Shown: piece by piece, positions 1 to 6,668 of the stretch
Numbering within the stretch: position 1 is the stretch's first letter
Layout: every line of letters begins with the position of its first letter
Origin: Lachnospiraceae bacterium
Lineage (GTDB): Bacteria; Bacillota; Clostridia; Lachnospirales; Lachnospiraceae
Assembly (NCBI GenBank): GCA_024687125.1
Contig: JAILFA010000047.1
Coordinates: forward strand, 1 to 43,511
Reading direction: 5' to 3'
DNA length: 43,511 nucleotides
The notes under the pieces: model-generated
Databases searched by the model: none
Told to the model about the DNA's origin: nothing
Seen by the model: only the letters and a program-made list of their open reading frames with translations
Translations under genes and position numbers: made by a program

Positions 1-15
1 TCCGGATTCGTGCAC
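1..15 (-). CDS. Possible 5' end of a leftward gene, cut by the window edge
   Basis: On the minus strand an AAGGAG Shine-Dalgarno motif (24-29) lies 8 bases ahead of a GTG codon (13-15), followed by only four more codons before the edge. A leftward promoter with palindromic operators lies upstream at 157-185, so something must be transcribed leftward. An alternative start is an ATG near 87-89, open to the edge and preceded by GAGAGG inside a hairpin. The product cannot be identified. The existence of a leftward transcript is better supported than this particular start. Confidence 0.3.
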
Positions 16-72
16 GCCTTTGTCTCCTTGTATGTTCAGCCGCCTCAGGGACCCGCGGCTCTTTCTGCAGGG

Positions 73-99
73 GAGAGGCGTATGGCATGTACGCCTCTC
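73..99. other. Hairpin in the leader of the leftward transcript
   Basis: A perfect 10-bp inverted repeat, GAGAGGCGTA (73-82) and TACGCCTCTC (90-99), encloses a 7-base loop. It lies between the predicted leftward start site (about 150) and the left-edge gene. There is no T-run on either side, so it does not look like a standard terminator. It could shape the leader RNA or mask the GAGAGG motif. Confidence 0.45.
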
Positions 100-134
100 A
101 TCAGGTAGGAGAAAATGATGTGTTGGACATCATT

Positions 135-150
135 GTTAGCGTCAGCTAAC
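135..150. promoter_or_regulatory. Palindromic operator, copy 1
   Basis: GTTAGCGTCAGCTAAC is a 16-bp site with perfect GTTAGC/GCTAAC arms. It sits at the predicted start point of the leftward promoter whose -10 is at 157-162, so a bound dimer would block initiation or early elongation. The same motif recurs at 159-174, 237-252, 267-282 and 6537-6552. Confidence 0.65.
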
Positions 151-156
151 GAAATG

Positions 157-185
157 ATATTAGCATATGCTAACGATAAATGCAA
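157..185 (-). promoter_or_regulatory. Leftward promoter with operator copy 2 in its spacer
   Basis: On the minus strand there is a -35 TTGCAT (180-185), a 17-base spacer and a -10 TAATAT (157-162). The palindrome ATTAGCATATGCTAAC (159-174) fills the spacer and enters the -10, the classical position for repression by a dimeric repressor. This promoter points off the left end of the window. Confidence 0.6.
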
Positions 186-229
186 GCGTTTTTTTTCGGA
201 TTTCAGATCGACTATTTTGAAAATCATGC

Positions 230-258
230 TTGACATATTAGCATATGCTAACAATACT
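230..258 (+). promoter_or_regulatory. Rightward promoter with operator copy 3 in its spacer
   Basis: There is a -35 TTGACA (230-235), a 17-base spacer and a weaker -10 AATACT (253-258). The palindrome ATTAGCATATGCTAAC (237-252) is identical to copy 2 and occupies the spacer. The promoter would drive the ATC-hydrolase-like gene at 305 and probably the DUF3793 and flavodoxin genes after it. Confidence 0.6.
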
Positions 259-266
259 CTATATCT

Positions 267-282
267 GTTAGACAATGCTAAC
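267..282. promoter_or_regulatory. Palindromic operator, copy 4
   Basis: GTTAGACAATGCTAAC lies just downstream of the predicted rightward start point (about 265). This mirrors copy 1 on the leftward side, so each divergent promoter has one operator in the spacer and one at the start point. The reverse complement differs from the site in the TetR promoter (6537-6552) at only two positions. Confidence 0.6.
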
Positions 283-304
283 AAGATAGAGAGGATGCGT
301 ATAA

Positions 305-943
305 ATGAAGTATTCGGGAATGCCGGCGTGTATGTGGCTTCTGTACAGAAAGTCATTTCAGAAGGCGCTCGTAATGTGTTTTGGGAAAAGCCACAATGAG
401 GCCAGGCAGATCATGACACATGCAAAGCCAAGATACAGGGAGATCATCGGCAGACTCCCGGAGTTTGAAAAAGCGGATAGATTTAAACCAAATATCGTTA
501 ACTGTGCTATCCTCACATCTGTTTTCCTGTCTATGGACAGAAGACCGACCGTCGAAGAAGCAACTCGATACTATGAGCTTGCCATGACCAATTTCTCGAC
601 CAGAGCTTTCTGCAGGATGGGCGGGAAGAACAAATTCAAGGATAAGGACATCGAAGGAATGAAAAAGACAGCAGCGCTGCATGCAGCTGACAGAAATCCC
701 TATTCCTGGAACATGGACTTTCTGCCGTATGAAGACAACAGCGGATATGAGGCGAGGTTCACAAAGTGCGGCATCTGCGTACTGATGAAGGAGTATGGAC
801 TGTACGATCTGGTTCCAGCCATGTGCCATCTGGACTATACGATGAGCGAGCTCGGCGGGGCATCGGATTTTGTCAGGGAGTTTACGCTCGCATCCGGCGG
901 ACCGTACTGCGACTGCGGATACAGAAAGAAAAGCAGAATTTGA
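305..943 (+). CDS. L-2-amino-thiazoline-4-carboxylate hydrolase family protein
   Basis: This is a 212-residue protein of the ATC-hydrolase-like family (PF14196 type). The best-known member opens the ring of L-2-amino-thiazoline-4-carboxylate on the way to cysteine; most members are uncharacterised, so the substrate here is unknown. The C-terminal half shows the family pattern: an FTKCGICVLMKEYGL stretch, then P-x-M-C-H-L-D-Y, then TLASGGPYCDC. The conserved Cys and Asp of the MCHLDY motif are present. The N-terminal third is helical and charged (YRKSF..., KPRYREIIGRLPEFEK). GAGAGG at 289-294 is 10 bases before the ATG at 305; the ATG at 295 directly abuts that motif and leads into a short frame. 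The gene is first in a rightward cluster with DUF3793 and flavodoxin genes, behind an operator-studded promoter. Confidence 0.8.
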   Translation: MKYSGMPACMWLLYRKSFQKALVMCFGKSHNEARQIMTHAKPRYREIIGRLPEFEKADRFKPNIVNCAILTSVFLSMDRRPTVEEATRYYELAMTNFSTRAFCRMGGKNKFKDKDIEGMKKTAALHAADRNPYSWNMDFLPYEDNSGYEARFTKCGICVLMKEYGLYDLVPAMCHLDYTMSELGGASDFVREFTLASGGPYCDCGYRKKSRI

Positions 944-959
944 AAGGACAAAGGCAAAA

Positions 960-1508
960 ATGCTTAAAGACGAACTGATTCAGCACTGCGCGCCGACGCT
1001 TGCCGGGATCAAGACAGGAAATGCATTTTCCATCCAGGGTATCAAGGAGGGAATGCTCGAAGAGATCCGTTCGATCAACCGGGCTTTGACGAAAAAAGGT
1101 CTCAGACTCGTTCCGCTCAAGGAAACACCGAAATATTCGCTCATCTATCTGTATCGTCCGGCAAGACTGAAAAGAGATCTGAACTCTCCGGAGGCGGTGA
1201 GCATCCTTTCCGGGAAGGGTTATCAGTGCGATAACGCGGATCATTGCCTGGCCCAGCTTGTGAAGCATCTGCGGGAGGATGAGGAATTTCCGCATGAGAT
1301 CGGCCTTTTCCTCGGATATCCGCCGCATGATGTGAAGTGTTTTATGAAGAATCCATGTAAAGGTGTGAAATGCGTTGGCTGCTGGAAAGCATACGGAAAT
1401 CAGGAAGAGGCAAAAAGAATCTTCAGGAAATACAGCAGATGTACGGATACGTACAGGAAAGAAGCTTTTCACGGCAAGACTCTCGAAGAACTGGCTGTTG
1501 TAGAGTGA
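960..1508 (+). CDS. DUF3793 family protein
   Basis: This 182-residue protein resembles the DUF3793 family of Clostridia, which has no established function. Family-like features are the N-terminal helix MLKDELIQHCAPTLAGIKTG, the FPHEIGLFLGYPPHDVKCF motif in the middle and a C-terminal cysteine cluster (KNPCKGVKCVGCWKAYG). DUF3793 genes often neighbour flavodoxins, as here. I chose the ATG at 960, with AAAGG motifs at 943-954 just upstream, instead of an earlier in-frame start at 870 that would overlap the preceding gene and add unrelated residues. The cysteine cluster could bind metal or exchange electrons with the flavodoxin next door, but that is inference. Confidence 0.8.
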   Translation: MLKDELIQHCAPTLAGIKTGNAFSIQGIKEGMLEEIRSINRALTKKGLRLVPLKETPKYSLIYLYRPARLKRDLNSPEAVSILSGKGYQCDNADHCLAQLVKHLREDEEFPHEIGLFLGYPPHDVKCFMKNPCKGVKCVGCWKAYGNQEEAKRIFRKYSRCTDTYRKEAFHGKTLEELAVVE

Positions 1509-1559
1509 AACAGTAAACTGCAGTAAGAGATGGATCATAAAGGACAAAGGAGGGAAAAG

Positions 1560-1982
1560 ATGAGCAGAGTAGCAGTAGTATTCTGGAGCGGAACCGGAAA
1601 TACACAGACGATGGCCGAAGCTGTCGCGGAAGGCGCGAAGAACGCCGGGGCGGAAACGACGGTCTTCCGATCGGCCGAATTTGGCAGGGATAAGGTCAGC
1701 GAGTATGACGGGATCGCGTTCGGATGTCCTGCCATGGGAGCGGAAGTTCTTGAGGAAACAGAGTTTGAGCCCATGTTCTCCGATGTAGAAAAAGTGCTTG
1801 CCGGAAAGAAGATCGCGCTGTTCGGATCCTACGGATGGGGTGACGGTCAGTGGATGAGTGACTGGGAGGCACGATGCAGAGCCGCAGGCGCACAGATGGC
1901 TGCGGGTAGCGTCATCGCAAACAGTGCTCCTTCCGAAGAGGCGCTGGATGAATGCAGAGCTCTGGGAGCGAAGCTGGCTTAG
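1560..1982 (+). CDS. Flavodoxin
   Basis: This is a short-chain flavodoxin of 140 residues, an FMN-binding electron carrier of the cytoplasm. The phosphate-binding loop follows the first strand (VVFWSGTGNTQTMAEAV, residues about 6-22). The later GCPAMGAEVLEETEFEP and GSYGWGDGQWMSDWE segments match the loops that flank the isoalloxazine ring. The ATG at 1560 has a strong AAAGGAGGG (1546-1554) five bases upstream. It closes the rightward cluster after the ATC-hydrolase-like and DUF3793 genes, and may pass electrons to a neighbour encoded here or elsewhere. Confidence 0.93.
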   Translation: MSRVAVVFWSGTGNTQTMAEAVAEGAKNAGAETTVFRSAEFGRDKVSEYDGIAFGCPAMGAEVLEETEFEPMFSDVEKVLAGKKIALFGSYGWGDGQWMSDWEARCRAAGAQMAAGSVIANSAPSEEALDECRALGAKLA

Positions 1983-1983
1983 C

Positions 1984-2014
1984 GGATCACAGCAAGCAGC
2001 TAGCTGTGGGATCC
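1984..2014. terminator. Candidate bidirectional terminator between convergent genes
   Basis: GGATCACAGC (1984-1993) pairs with GCTGTGGGATCC (2003-2014), with a two-G bulge and a 9-base loop. It lies between the flavodoxin stop and the MATE stop and covers the last codons of the MATE gene. There is no clear T-tract, so the terminator role is tentative. Confidence 0.35.
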
Positions 2015-3373
2015 GGACGCCGAAAGGGAACGAAATGCCGGCCACGCAAGGACCAGACCCAGGATACAGGCGAGTATATCAGCGATGGGCTGCACCAGGT
2101 AGATGGCGAGCGGATCGCCGGCGGACATGATGAGCGGCAGGATATAAAGCAGGGGGATGTAGAAGATCCCCTGCCTCGAAACGGAGATAACGAGGGCAGT
2201 ACAGTAGCGCCCGATGTTCTGCATGAACATGGAGGAAAGCGCGTATATGCCCATCAGCGGCAGGCTGATGCACTGCAGGCGCAGAATGGTCACCGCGGGA
2301 TCTGCTACTTCTGGGTTCTTTGTCAGCAGAGATACGACAGGGTGAGCGCCCAGAAAGACGGCGATGTCAGCAAACAGGAGAAATACGGTTCCGACAAGAG
2401 CGGACAGGGTGAGGGCCTTCCTTACCCTGTCGTATTTTTTCGCGCCGTAGTTCATGGTGCAGATGGGCTGGAAGCCCTGGCCCCATCCGATCACGATCAT
2501 ATAGCACATGGAAGCGATACGGCCGGCGACGGTCAGCGCGGCGATGGTCTCCTCACCGTACGCGGAGGCCGCGATGTTGAGCAGGATCGCAGCGACGCTG
2601 GTGATCCCCTGCCTGGAGAAATTCGGGGCACCGCCGATGAAGATGTGATACAGGTTCTCTCTGCTCAGGACGGCTTTGGTAAAGCTTACACGGATATTGC
2701 CGTTCCTGAAGGAAAGAAAGGTGAGCAGAGCGGCTCCCGCGACCTGCCCTGCAAAGGTGGCCCAGCCGGCTCCTACAAAACCCATCCCGAGAGCAAAGAT
2801 AAAGACGGGATCCAGCACCATGTTCAGGAGCATTCCGGACATGAGGCCCAGCATGGCATCTCTGGCGTTGCCGCAGAGCCTCAGCTGGTTATAGAGTGCG
2901 GTGGCGTATATGGAGACAGGAACCGAGAAGAGGATGATCCGGAGATATTCCGTGCTGTATCTCAGGAGGTCCTCGGAAGCGCTGCCGCCCAGAAACGCTG
3001 CAAGGCGGCCGCAGACAGGCAGCAGCGCCAGGGTCAGTACGAGCCCGGAAACTGCCGCAAGGAGCAGTCCGGTTGAAGAAACGGATACGGCCCGGTCTTC
3101 CTGTTTTGCTCCCAGCGCTCTGGACATCGCGTTTCCGCTTCCGTAGCCGAACCAGAATCCCAGTGCCTGAATAAAGCTTACGAAACTGAAGGCGATGCCG
3201 ATGGCGGCAGTCATGCTCTTATTGCCGAGCTGACCGATGAAGAAGGTGTCCGTAAGGTTGTAGATCGTCATGATCAGCATGCCGATGATGGTCGGGACCG
3301 ACATGCGGACGAGCAGGGGGAAGATGGGCTCTATCAGGATTCTTTCTCTTCTGGATGCGGCGGATCCGGCCAT
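2000..3373 (-). CDS. MATE family multidrug efflux transporter
   Basis: This 457-residue membrane protein has about 12 hydrophobic segments in two homologous halves, typical of MATE antiporters that export cationic drugs and metabolites using a Na+ or H+ gradient. Diagnostic stretches are MSVPTIIGMLIMTIYNLTDTFFIGQLG near the start (the P-x-I and NLTDTFFIG of helices 1-2) and an equivalent region in the second half around IGGAPNFSRQG and GWGQGFQPICTMNYGAKKYDRV. The start is the ATG at 3371-3373, with AGAGG six bases ahead. An upstream in-frame codon would overlap the preceding gene. It begins 4 bases after the PEP-synthase-like gene, so it is third in the TetR operon. The exported compound is unknown. 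Confidence 0.92.
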   Translation of the reverse strand: MAGSAASRRERILIEPIFPLLVRMSVPTIIGMLIMTIYNLTDTFFIGQLGNKSMTAAIGIAFSFVSFIQALGFWFGYGSGNAMSRALGAKQEDRAVSVSSTGLLLAAVSGLVLTLALLPVCGRLAAFLGGSASEDLLRYSTEYLRIILFSVPVSIYATALYNQLRLCGNARDAMLGLMSGMLLNMVLDPVFIFALGMGFVGAGWATFAGQVAGAALLTFLSFRNGNIRVSFTKAVLSRENLYHIFIGGAPNFSRQGITSVAAILLNIAASAYGEETIAALTVAGRIASMCYMIVIGWGQGFQPICTMNYGAKKYDRVRKALTLSALVGTVFLLFADIAVFLGAHPVVSLLTKNPEVADPAVTILRLQCISLPLMGIYALSSMFMQNIGRYCTALVISVSRQGIFYIPLLYILPLIMSAGDPLAIYLVQPIADILACILGLVLAWPAFRSLSASGSHS

Positions 3374-3377
3374 TGTC

Positions 3378-5864
3378 TTACCTCTGACAAGCACAGACCG
3401 TGCCTTTGTCTCCGTCTACGCGGATCATGTCGCCGTCCTTGAACCTGGATGTGGCGAACCCGACGCCGAGCACCGCGGGAATGCCGAACTCTCTTGCGAC
3501 GATCGCGGCATGGCTCAGAGACGAGCCTGTATCGGCCACCACACCCGCGGCGAGTCTGAACAGAGGCGTCCATTCGGGATCGGTGAGCTCACAGACCAGG
3601 ATATCTCCGCTCTTCATCTTGTGGAATTCGGAAGGAGAGCGGATCACACAGACATTTCCCACAGCGACCCCGGTGCTCCCGCTGATCCCTTTGAGCGTAT
3701 CGCCTTTGGAATCAAATATCAGGAGCTTGGAGGCGTCCCATACTTTCTGGGAAAGCGGATGCTTACTGTCCCTGCGGGCGATCTTTTCCCTGTCCGCCTC
3801 GCTGAGAGCGCCTCTCCTGCAGGCTTCTATGAGCTCACGGTAAAACAGGTTTGCGAGTCCGTGCACATAATCGTCATTTTTCATCAGCAGCCGGTTGAGG
3901 CGCCGCAGGACCTTCCGGATGTAATAGAACAGGGTCTCCCACAGATACTGGCTTTCCTCGCGGACCAGATGAAAGGTGCGGAAGGCTTCGATCCTCTTTT
4001 TCAGTTTCGGATAGCGGGACTTGTAGATCTCTTTCAGACGTTCCAGGATCTCTTCGTAGCTGAGCTGATCGCCGGCTGCGGAGCTGCTGTCTGAGCCGAT
4101 CAGCGGCCGCAGGATATTCAGCAGCCTGTCAGGATCCTCGTTCAGCGTTCTGGCCTCAATGCAGTAGCAGTTGAAATCGGATTTGAAGCCGTTCCTGCTC
4201 AGAAACGGCCTGAACAGATCCGTCAGCGCAGGGTATTCCGCCGTTACGGACGCATAGTCACGGCCGGAGAGGATGGCGACGGATAGGGCTTCGTTCTTTG
4301 CTATCTCGGAGGCGAGTTCAGCCACGTCCCTTGTGACTGCAGCCGTCTTGTTATCCAGACCTCTGTAAAGATCATAGTTTGTCAGCTTCGGGTCGATCTT
4401 CCTGACAGCCTTGGTCAGATCGCCTGCCAGCGCAGACGGAAAGAGGGCATATCGGAAACGGTCATAGCAGAGTCTCCCCAGCAGGTCATAGGCTTTTTCA
4501 AGGAGAGAGGCGCATTGCTCCGCGGAGAGAGCCGCATAGTCTATGTCCGCATAATCCAGCAGTTTTTTTTCGTATTTCGGCATGAACTCCCTGCAGACTT
4601 CGGCGCAGTGCTCAAAGTCCCTGACTTCCCGGATGACAGACGGCAGTTTGACAATCTTTCTGCTGATCGCTTTATGGGGATCGGGCAGCGTCATGATGCC
4701 GTCGTCGTCGATCTGCGGATCGCTCGTCAGGATCAGGCCCGCCTCCGCGAATATCCTGGATTTCTGATGGTTGATCTGCATGATGAGGTCGTAATCAAAA
4801 GGACGGTAGGCATAAGGCATCTTTTCGAGCTGGAAGGCCATGTTGCTCCTGGCGGCTCCGGAGATCCTGCTCCCGGCGATGTAGGACTTGATCAGCGCCG
4901 CTTCATCATCAGAGGCTTCCCTGTTCATGGTGGTTATTGGCCTTGCCTGCAGGATATAGACCGTACCGCCGCAGATCCCCCACTCAATGTCCATGGGTCT
5001 GCCGTAGTGTTTCTCGATCAGGACGCCTTCGCGGCAGAGTTTTTCTACTTCTTTTTCGGACAGACAAAGCCTGGTCTGCTGCTCCGGAGCAACCGGGATC
5101 TCCTTTGTGTAATTGCTGTCATAGACGATCTGGGTCAGCTTCGAACCGCAGTCGCAGGAGAGGATCCTGCCGGTTTTGTCCGCAAGGACCGAGTCGGCTG
5201 TCACGCGGCCGCTCACCACACTCTCGCCCAGTCCGTAGCTTGCGTTGATGCGCATGGCATCGGGGCTGCCGGAGATGGGATCGGCGGTAAAAAGTACACC
5301 GGCTTTTTCGGAATCGACCATGGTCTGTACGACAACGGCAAGAGCTACTTCGTTCTGGTCAAATCCGAGATTGTTGCGGTAGATCACGGCCCGGGTGCCC
5401 CATAGGGACGCATAGCACTTCCTGACGGAGGCTGCGACCTCATCGATCCCAACGATGCCGAGGAAGGTTTCCTGCTGTCCCGCAAAACTGGCTTCCGCGA
5501 GGTCTTCCGCAGTGGCTGAGGATCGTACGGCCAGTCTTGCCGTATCTTCGCCGCAGAGGGCAGTGTATTTCTCCGTGAGTTCCTTCATCAGGGCTTCGGG
5601 GATGCTGCCGTTCAGCACGTATTCGCGAAGCCTGGCCGAAGCGGCCGTGAGCTTCTGCTCGTCATTTCCCGCCTCTGTCAGGATGTCGCGGAAGATTTTT
5701 TCATACCCGTTGGCGCTGATGAAGAGGCGGTATGCGTCTGCCGTGATCACGAAACCGTCCGGGATATTGATCCCGGCACCGGTCATCTCACCGAGATTGG
5801 CGCCCTTGCCGCCGGCGACCGGGATGTCTTCTTTGCGGATCTCCCTGAAATCTTTGATATACAT
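3378..5864 (-). CDS. PEP synthase-like / rifampin phosphotransferase-like phosphotransferase
   Basis: This 828-residue protein has the three-part plan of rifampin phosphotransferases. Residues 1-320 are a PPDK N-terminal ATP-grasp domain (GGKGANLGEM with K20; AVRSSATAEDLAEASFAGQQ; ILQARPITT). Residues about 320-740 are a helical middle domain, the antibiotic-binding part in RPH. The C-terminal swivelling phosphohistidine domain has SLSHAAIVAREFGIP with the catalytic His near 785. It lacks the C-terminal TIM barrel of true PEP synthase and PPDK, so pyruvate phosphorylation is unlikely. RPH enzymes use ATP to phosphorylate rifampin, releasing AMP and Pi; the acceptor here is unknown. The start ATG lies one base after the tetR stop, with AAAGGAG inside the end of tetR. 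The operon with TetR and MATE suggests inactivation of a toxic compound. Confidence 0.85.
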   Translation of the reverse strand: MYIKDFREIRKEDIPVAGGKGANLGEMTGAGINIPDGFVITADAYRLFISANGYEKIFRDILTEAGNDEQKLTAASARLREYVLNGSIPEALMKELTEKYTALCGEDTARLAVRSSATAEDLAEASFAGQQETFLGIVGIDEVAASVRKCYASLWGTRAVIYRNNLGFDQNEVALAVVVQTMVDSEKAGVLFTADPISGSPDAMRINASYGLGESVVSGRVTADSVLADKTGRILSCDCGSKLTQIVYDSNYTKEIPVAPEQQTRLCLSEKEVEKLCREGVLIEKHYGRPMDIEWGICGGTVYILQARPITTMNREASDDEAALIKSYIAGSRISGAARSNMAFQLEKMPYAYRPFDYDLIMQINHQKSRIFAEAGLILTSDPQIDDDGIMTLPDPHKAISRKIVKLPSVIREVRDFEHCAEVCREFMPKYEKKLLDYADIDYAALSAEQCASLLEKAYDLLGRLCYDRFRYALFPSALAGDLTKAVRKIDPKLTNYDLYRGLDNKTAAVTRDVAELASEIAKNEALSVAILSGRDYASVTAEYPALTDLFRPFLSRNGFKSDFNCYCIEARTLNEDPDRLLNILRPLIGSDSSSAAGDQLSYEEILERLKEIYKSRYPKLKKRIEAFRTFHLVREESQYLWETLFYYIRKVLRRLNRLLMKNDDYVHGLANLFYRELIEACRRGALSEADREKIARRDSKHPLSQKVWDASKLLIFDSKGDTLKGISGSTGVAVGNVCVIRSPSEFHKMKSGDILVCELTDPEWTPLFRLAAGVVADTGSSLSHAAIVAREFGIPAVLGVGFATSRFKDGDMIRVDGDKGTVCACQR

Positions 5865-5865
5865 G

Positions 5866-6471
5866 TCAGTGCTCCTTTGCTTTGATATATTGTTTCAGGC
5901 CTGCGGAGGCGAACGTCCTGATCAGGTCCTCAAAACAGCTGCTGTCGATCTTTTCGGAGTTTGAAAGCAGGATCGATACGGAAACGACCACGCCTGTCAC
6001 GCCAGTGATATCCATGGATTCGATGGCGTTTTCTTTGATCCAGTGATCCCTGAGATCTTCCAGAAAGTCCGCGTACAGCGAAAGAAACCGGCTGCTCTTA
6101 TCCGGGGGAGAGCTCTGCAGAAAATCCATGCCTTCGCGATAAAGGGGCTTTGTGTCCAGCTTGTTCTTCATGTCCGCGCACCAGGAACAGATCAGGGAAG
6201 AGAGAAAACCGACGGGATCTTTTTCCGATCCCGGGATCTGAGGCCTGATCCTGTCCAACTTCTGGGAAGCGCGGTACTTCATGACGTCCAGCACCAGGCT
6301 GTCCTTGTCGGGCCAGAAGTTGTAAAACCCGCCCAGAGATATGCCGGCTTTCGCAGCAATCTCCCGGATGTTCAGCGTCTTTGCGCCGCTTTCGTGATAG
6401 AGTTCCAGGGCCGCTTCCATGATCCGGACCCTGATGTCGGACCGTTCATCCGATGTGTAGGCTTTGCCCAT
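5866..6471 (-). CDS. TetR/AcrR family transcriptional regulator
   Basis: This 201-residue regulator has a typical TetR N-terminal helix-turn-helix: RIMEAALELYHESGAKTLNIREIAAKAGISLGGFYNFWPDKDSLV (two adjoining segments, residues about 16-60), where GISLGGFYNFWPDK is the recognition-helix signature. The remainder is a variable ligand-binding and dimerisation domain. AAGGAG lies eight bases before the ATG. It is first in the operon with the PEP-synthase-like and MATE genes. Its promoter carries the palindrome at 6537-6552, implying autorepression, and the same palindrome occurs four times at 135-282, implying control of those divergent promoters too. The ligand is unknown but probably a substrate of the enzyme or pump. 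Confidence 0.93.
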   Translation of the reverse strand: MGKAYTSDERSDIRVRIMEAALELYHESGAKTLNIREIAAKAGISLGGFYNFWPDKDSLVLDVMKYRASQKLDRIRPQIPGSEKDPVGFLSSLICSWCADMKNKLDTKPLYREGMDFLQSSPPDKSSRFLSLYADFLEDLRDHWIKENAIESMDITGVTGVVVSVSILLSNSEKIDSSCFEDLIRTFASAGLKQYIKAKEH

Positions 6472-6534
6472 CTGGTCGTCTCCTTACTTGAATGTTCTTG
6501 ATGGCTGTGAACACTAACAAAAATGTTCATAGAT

Positions 6535-6563
6535 AGATTAGCATTGACTAACAAACTTGTCAA
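6535..6563 (-). promoter_or_regulatory. TetR operon promoter with operator copy 5
   Basis: On the minus strand there is a consensus -35 TTGACA (6558-6563), a 17-base spacer and a -10 TAATCT (6535-6540). The palindrome at 6537-6552, read leftward as GTTAGTCAATGCTAAT, lies in the spacer and the -10, exactly as in the promoters at 157-185 and 230-258. An additional TGAACA...TGTTCA inverted repeat (6508-6529) lies downstream of the start point. Confidence 0.7.
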
Positions 6564-6592
6564 TTTTTTTCTGCATCATAATTCTGATTTTT

Positions 6593-6621
6593 TTTACAAA
6601 CGCAGCAGAAAGTAGTATAAT
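6593..6621 (+). promoter_or_regulatory. Promoter of the iron-type ABC operon
   Basis: A TTTACA -35 (6593-6598), a 17-base spacer and a perfect TATAAT -10 (6616-6621) lie about 48 bases before the start codon of the solute-binding lipoprotein, in an AT-rich stretch. It is back to back with the TetR promoter. I see no clear Fur-type 19-bp palindrome over it. Confidence 0.7.
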
Positions 6622-6668
6622 TAAAAAATCAGTTATTCATTTTTACATAACAGAAGGGAGGAACAACA

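Noticed and set aside
135..282. Repeated palindromes that could be taken for a CRISPR array
   Set aside because: The four copies are 16 bp, unevenly spaced (24 to 70 bases between centres) and sit at promoter positions. No cas gene is present. Operators explain them better.
45..356. A 103-codon minus-strand frame over the control region
   Set aside because: It translates through the palindromes and promoters, giving repeated YAN-type peptides, and lacks a ribosome binding site.
295..399. An alternative N-terminus (ATG at 295) suggesting a frameshift in the ATC-hydrolase-like gene
   Set aside because: The ATG at 295 directly abuts the ribosome binding motif and its frame stops at 399. The frame from 305 gives a family-like N-terminus without interruption.
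3378..5864. Calling this gene pyruvate phosphate dikinase or PEP synthase
   Set aside because: It lacks the C-terminal PEP/pyruvate-binding TIM barrel and its middle region is large and helical, as in rifampin phosphotransferase.
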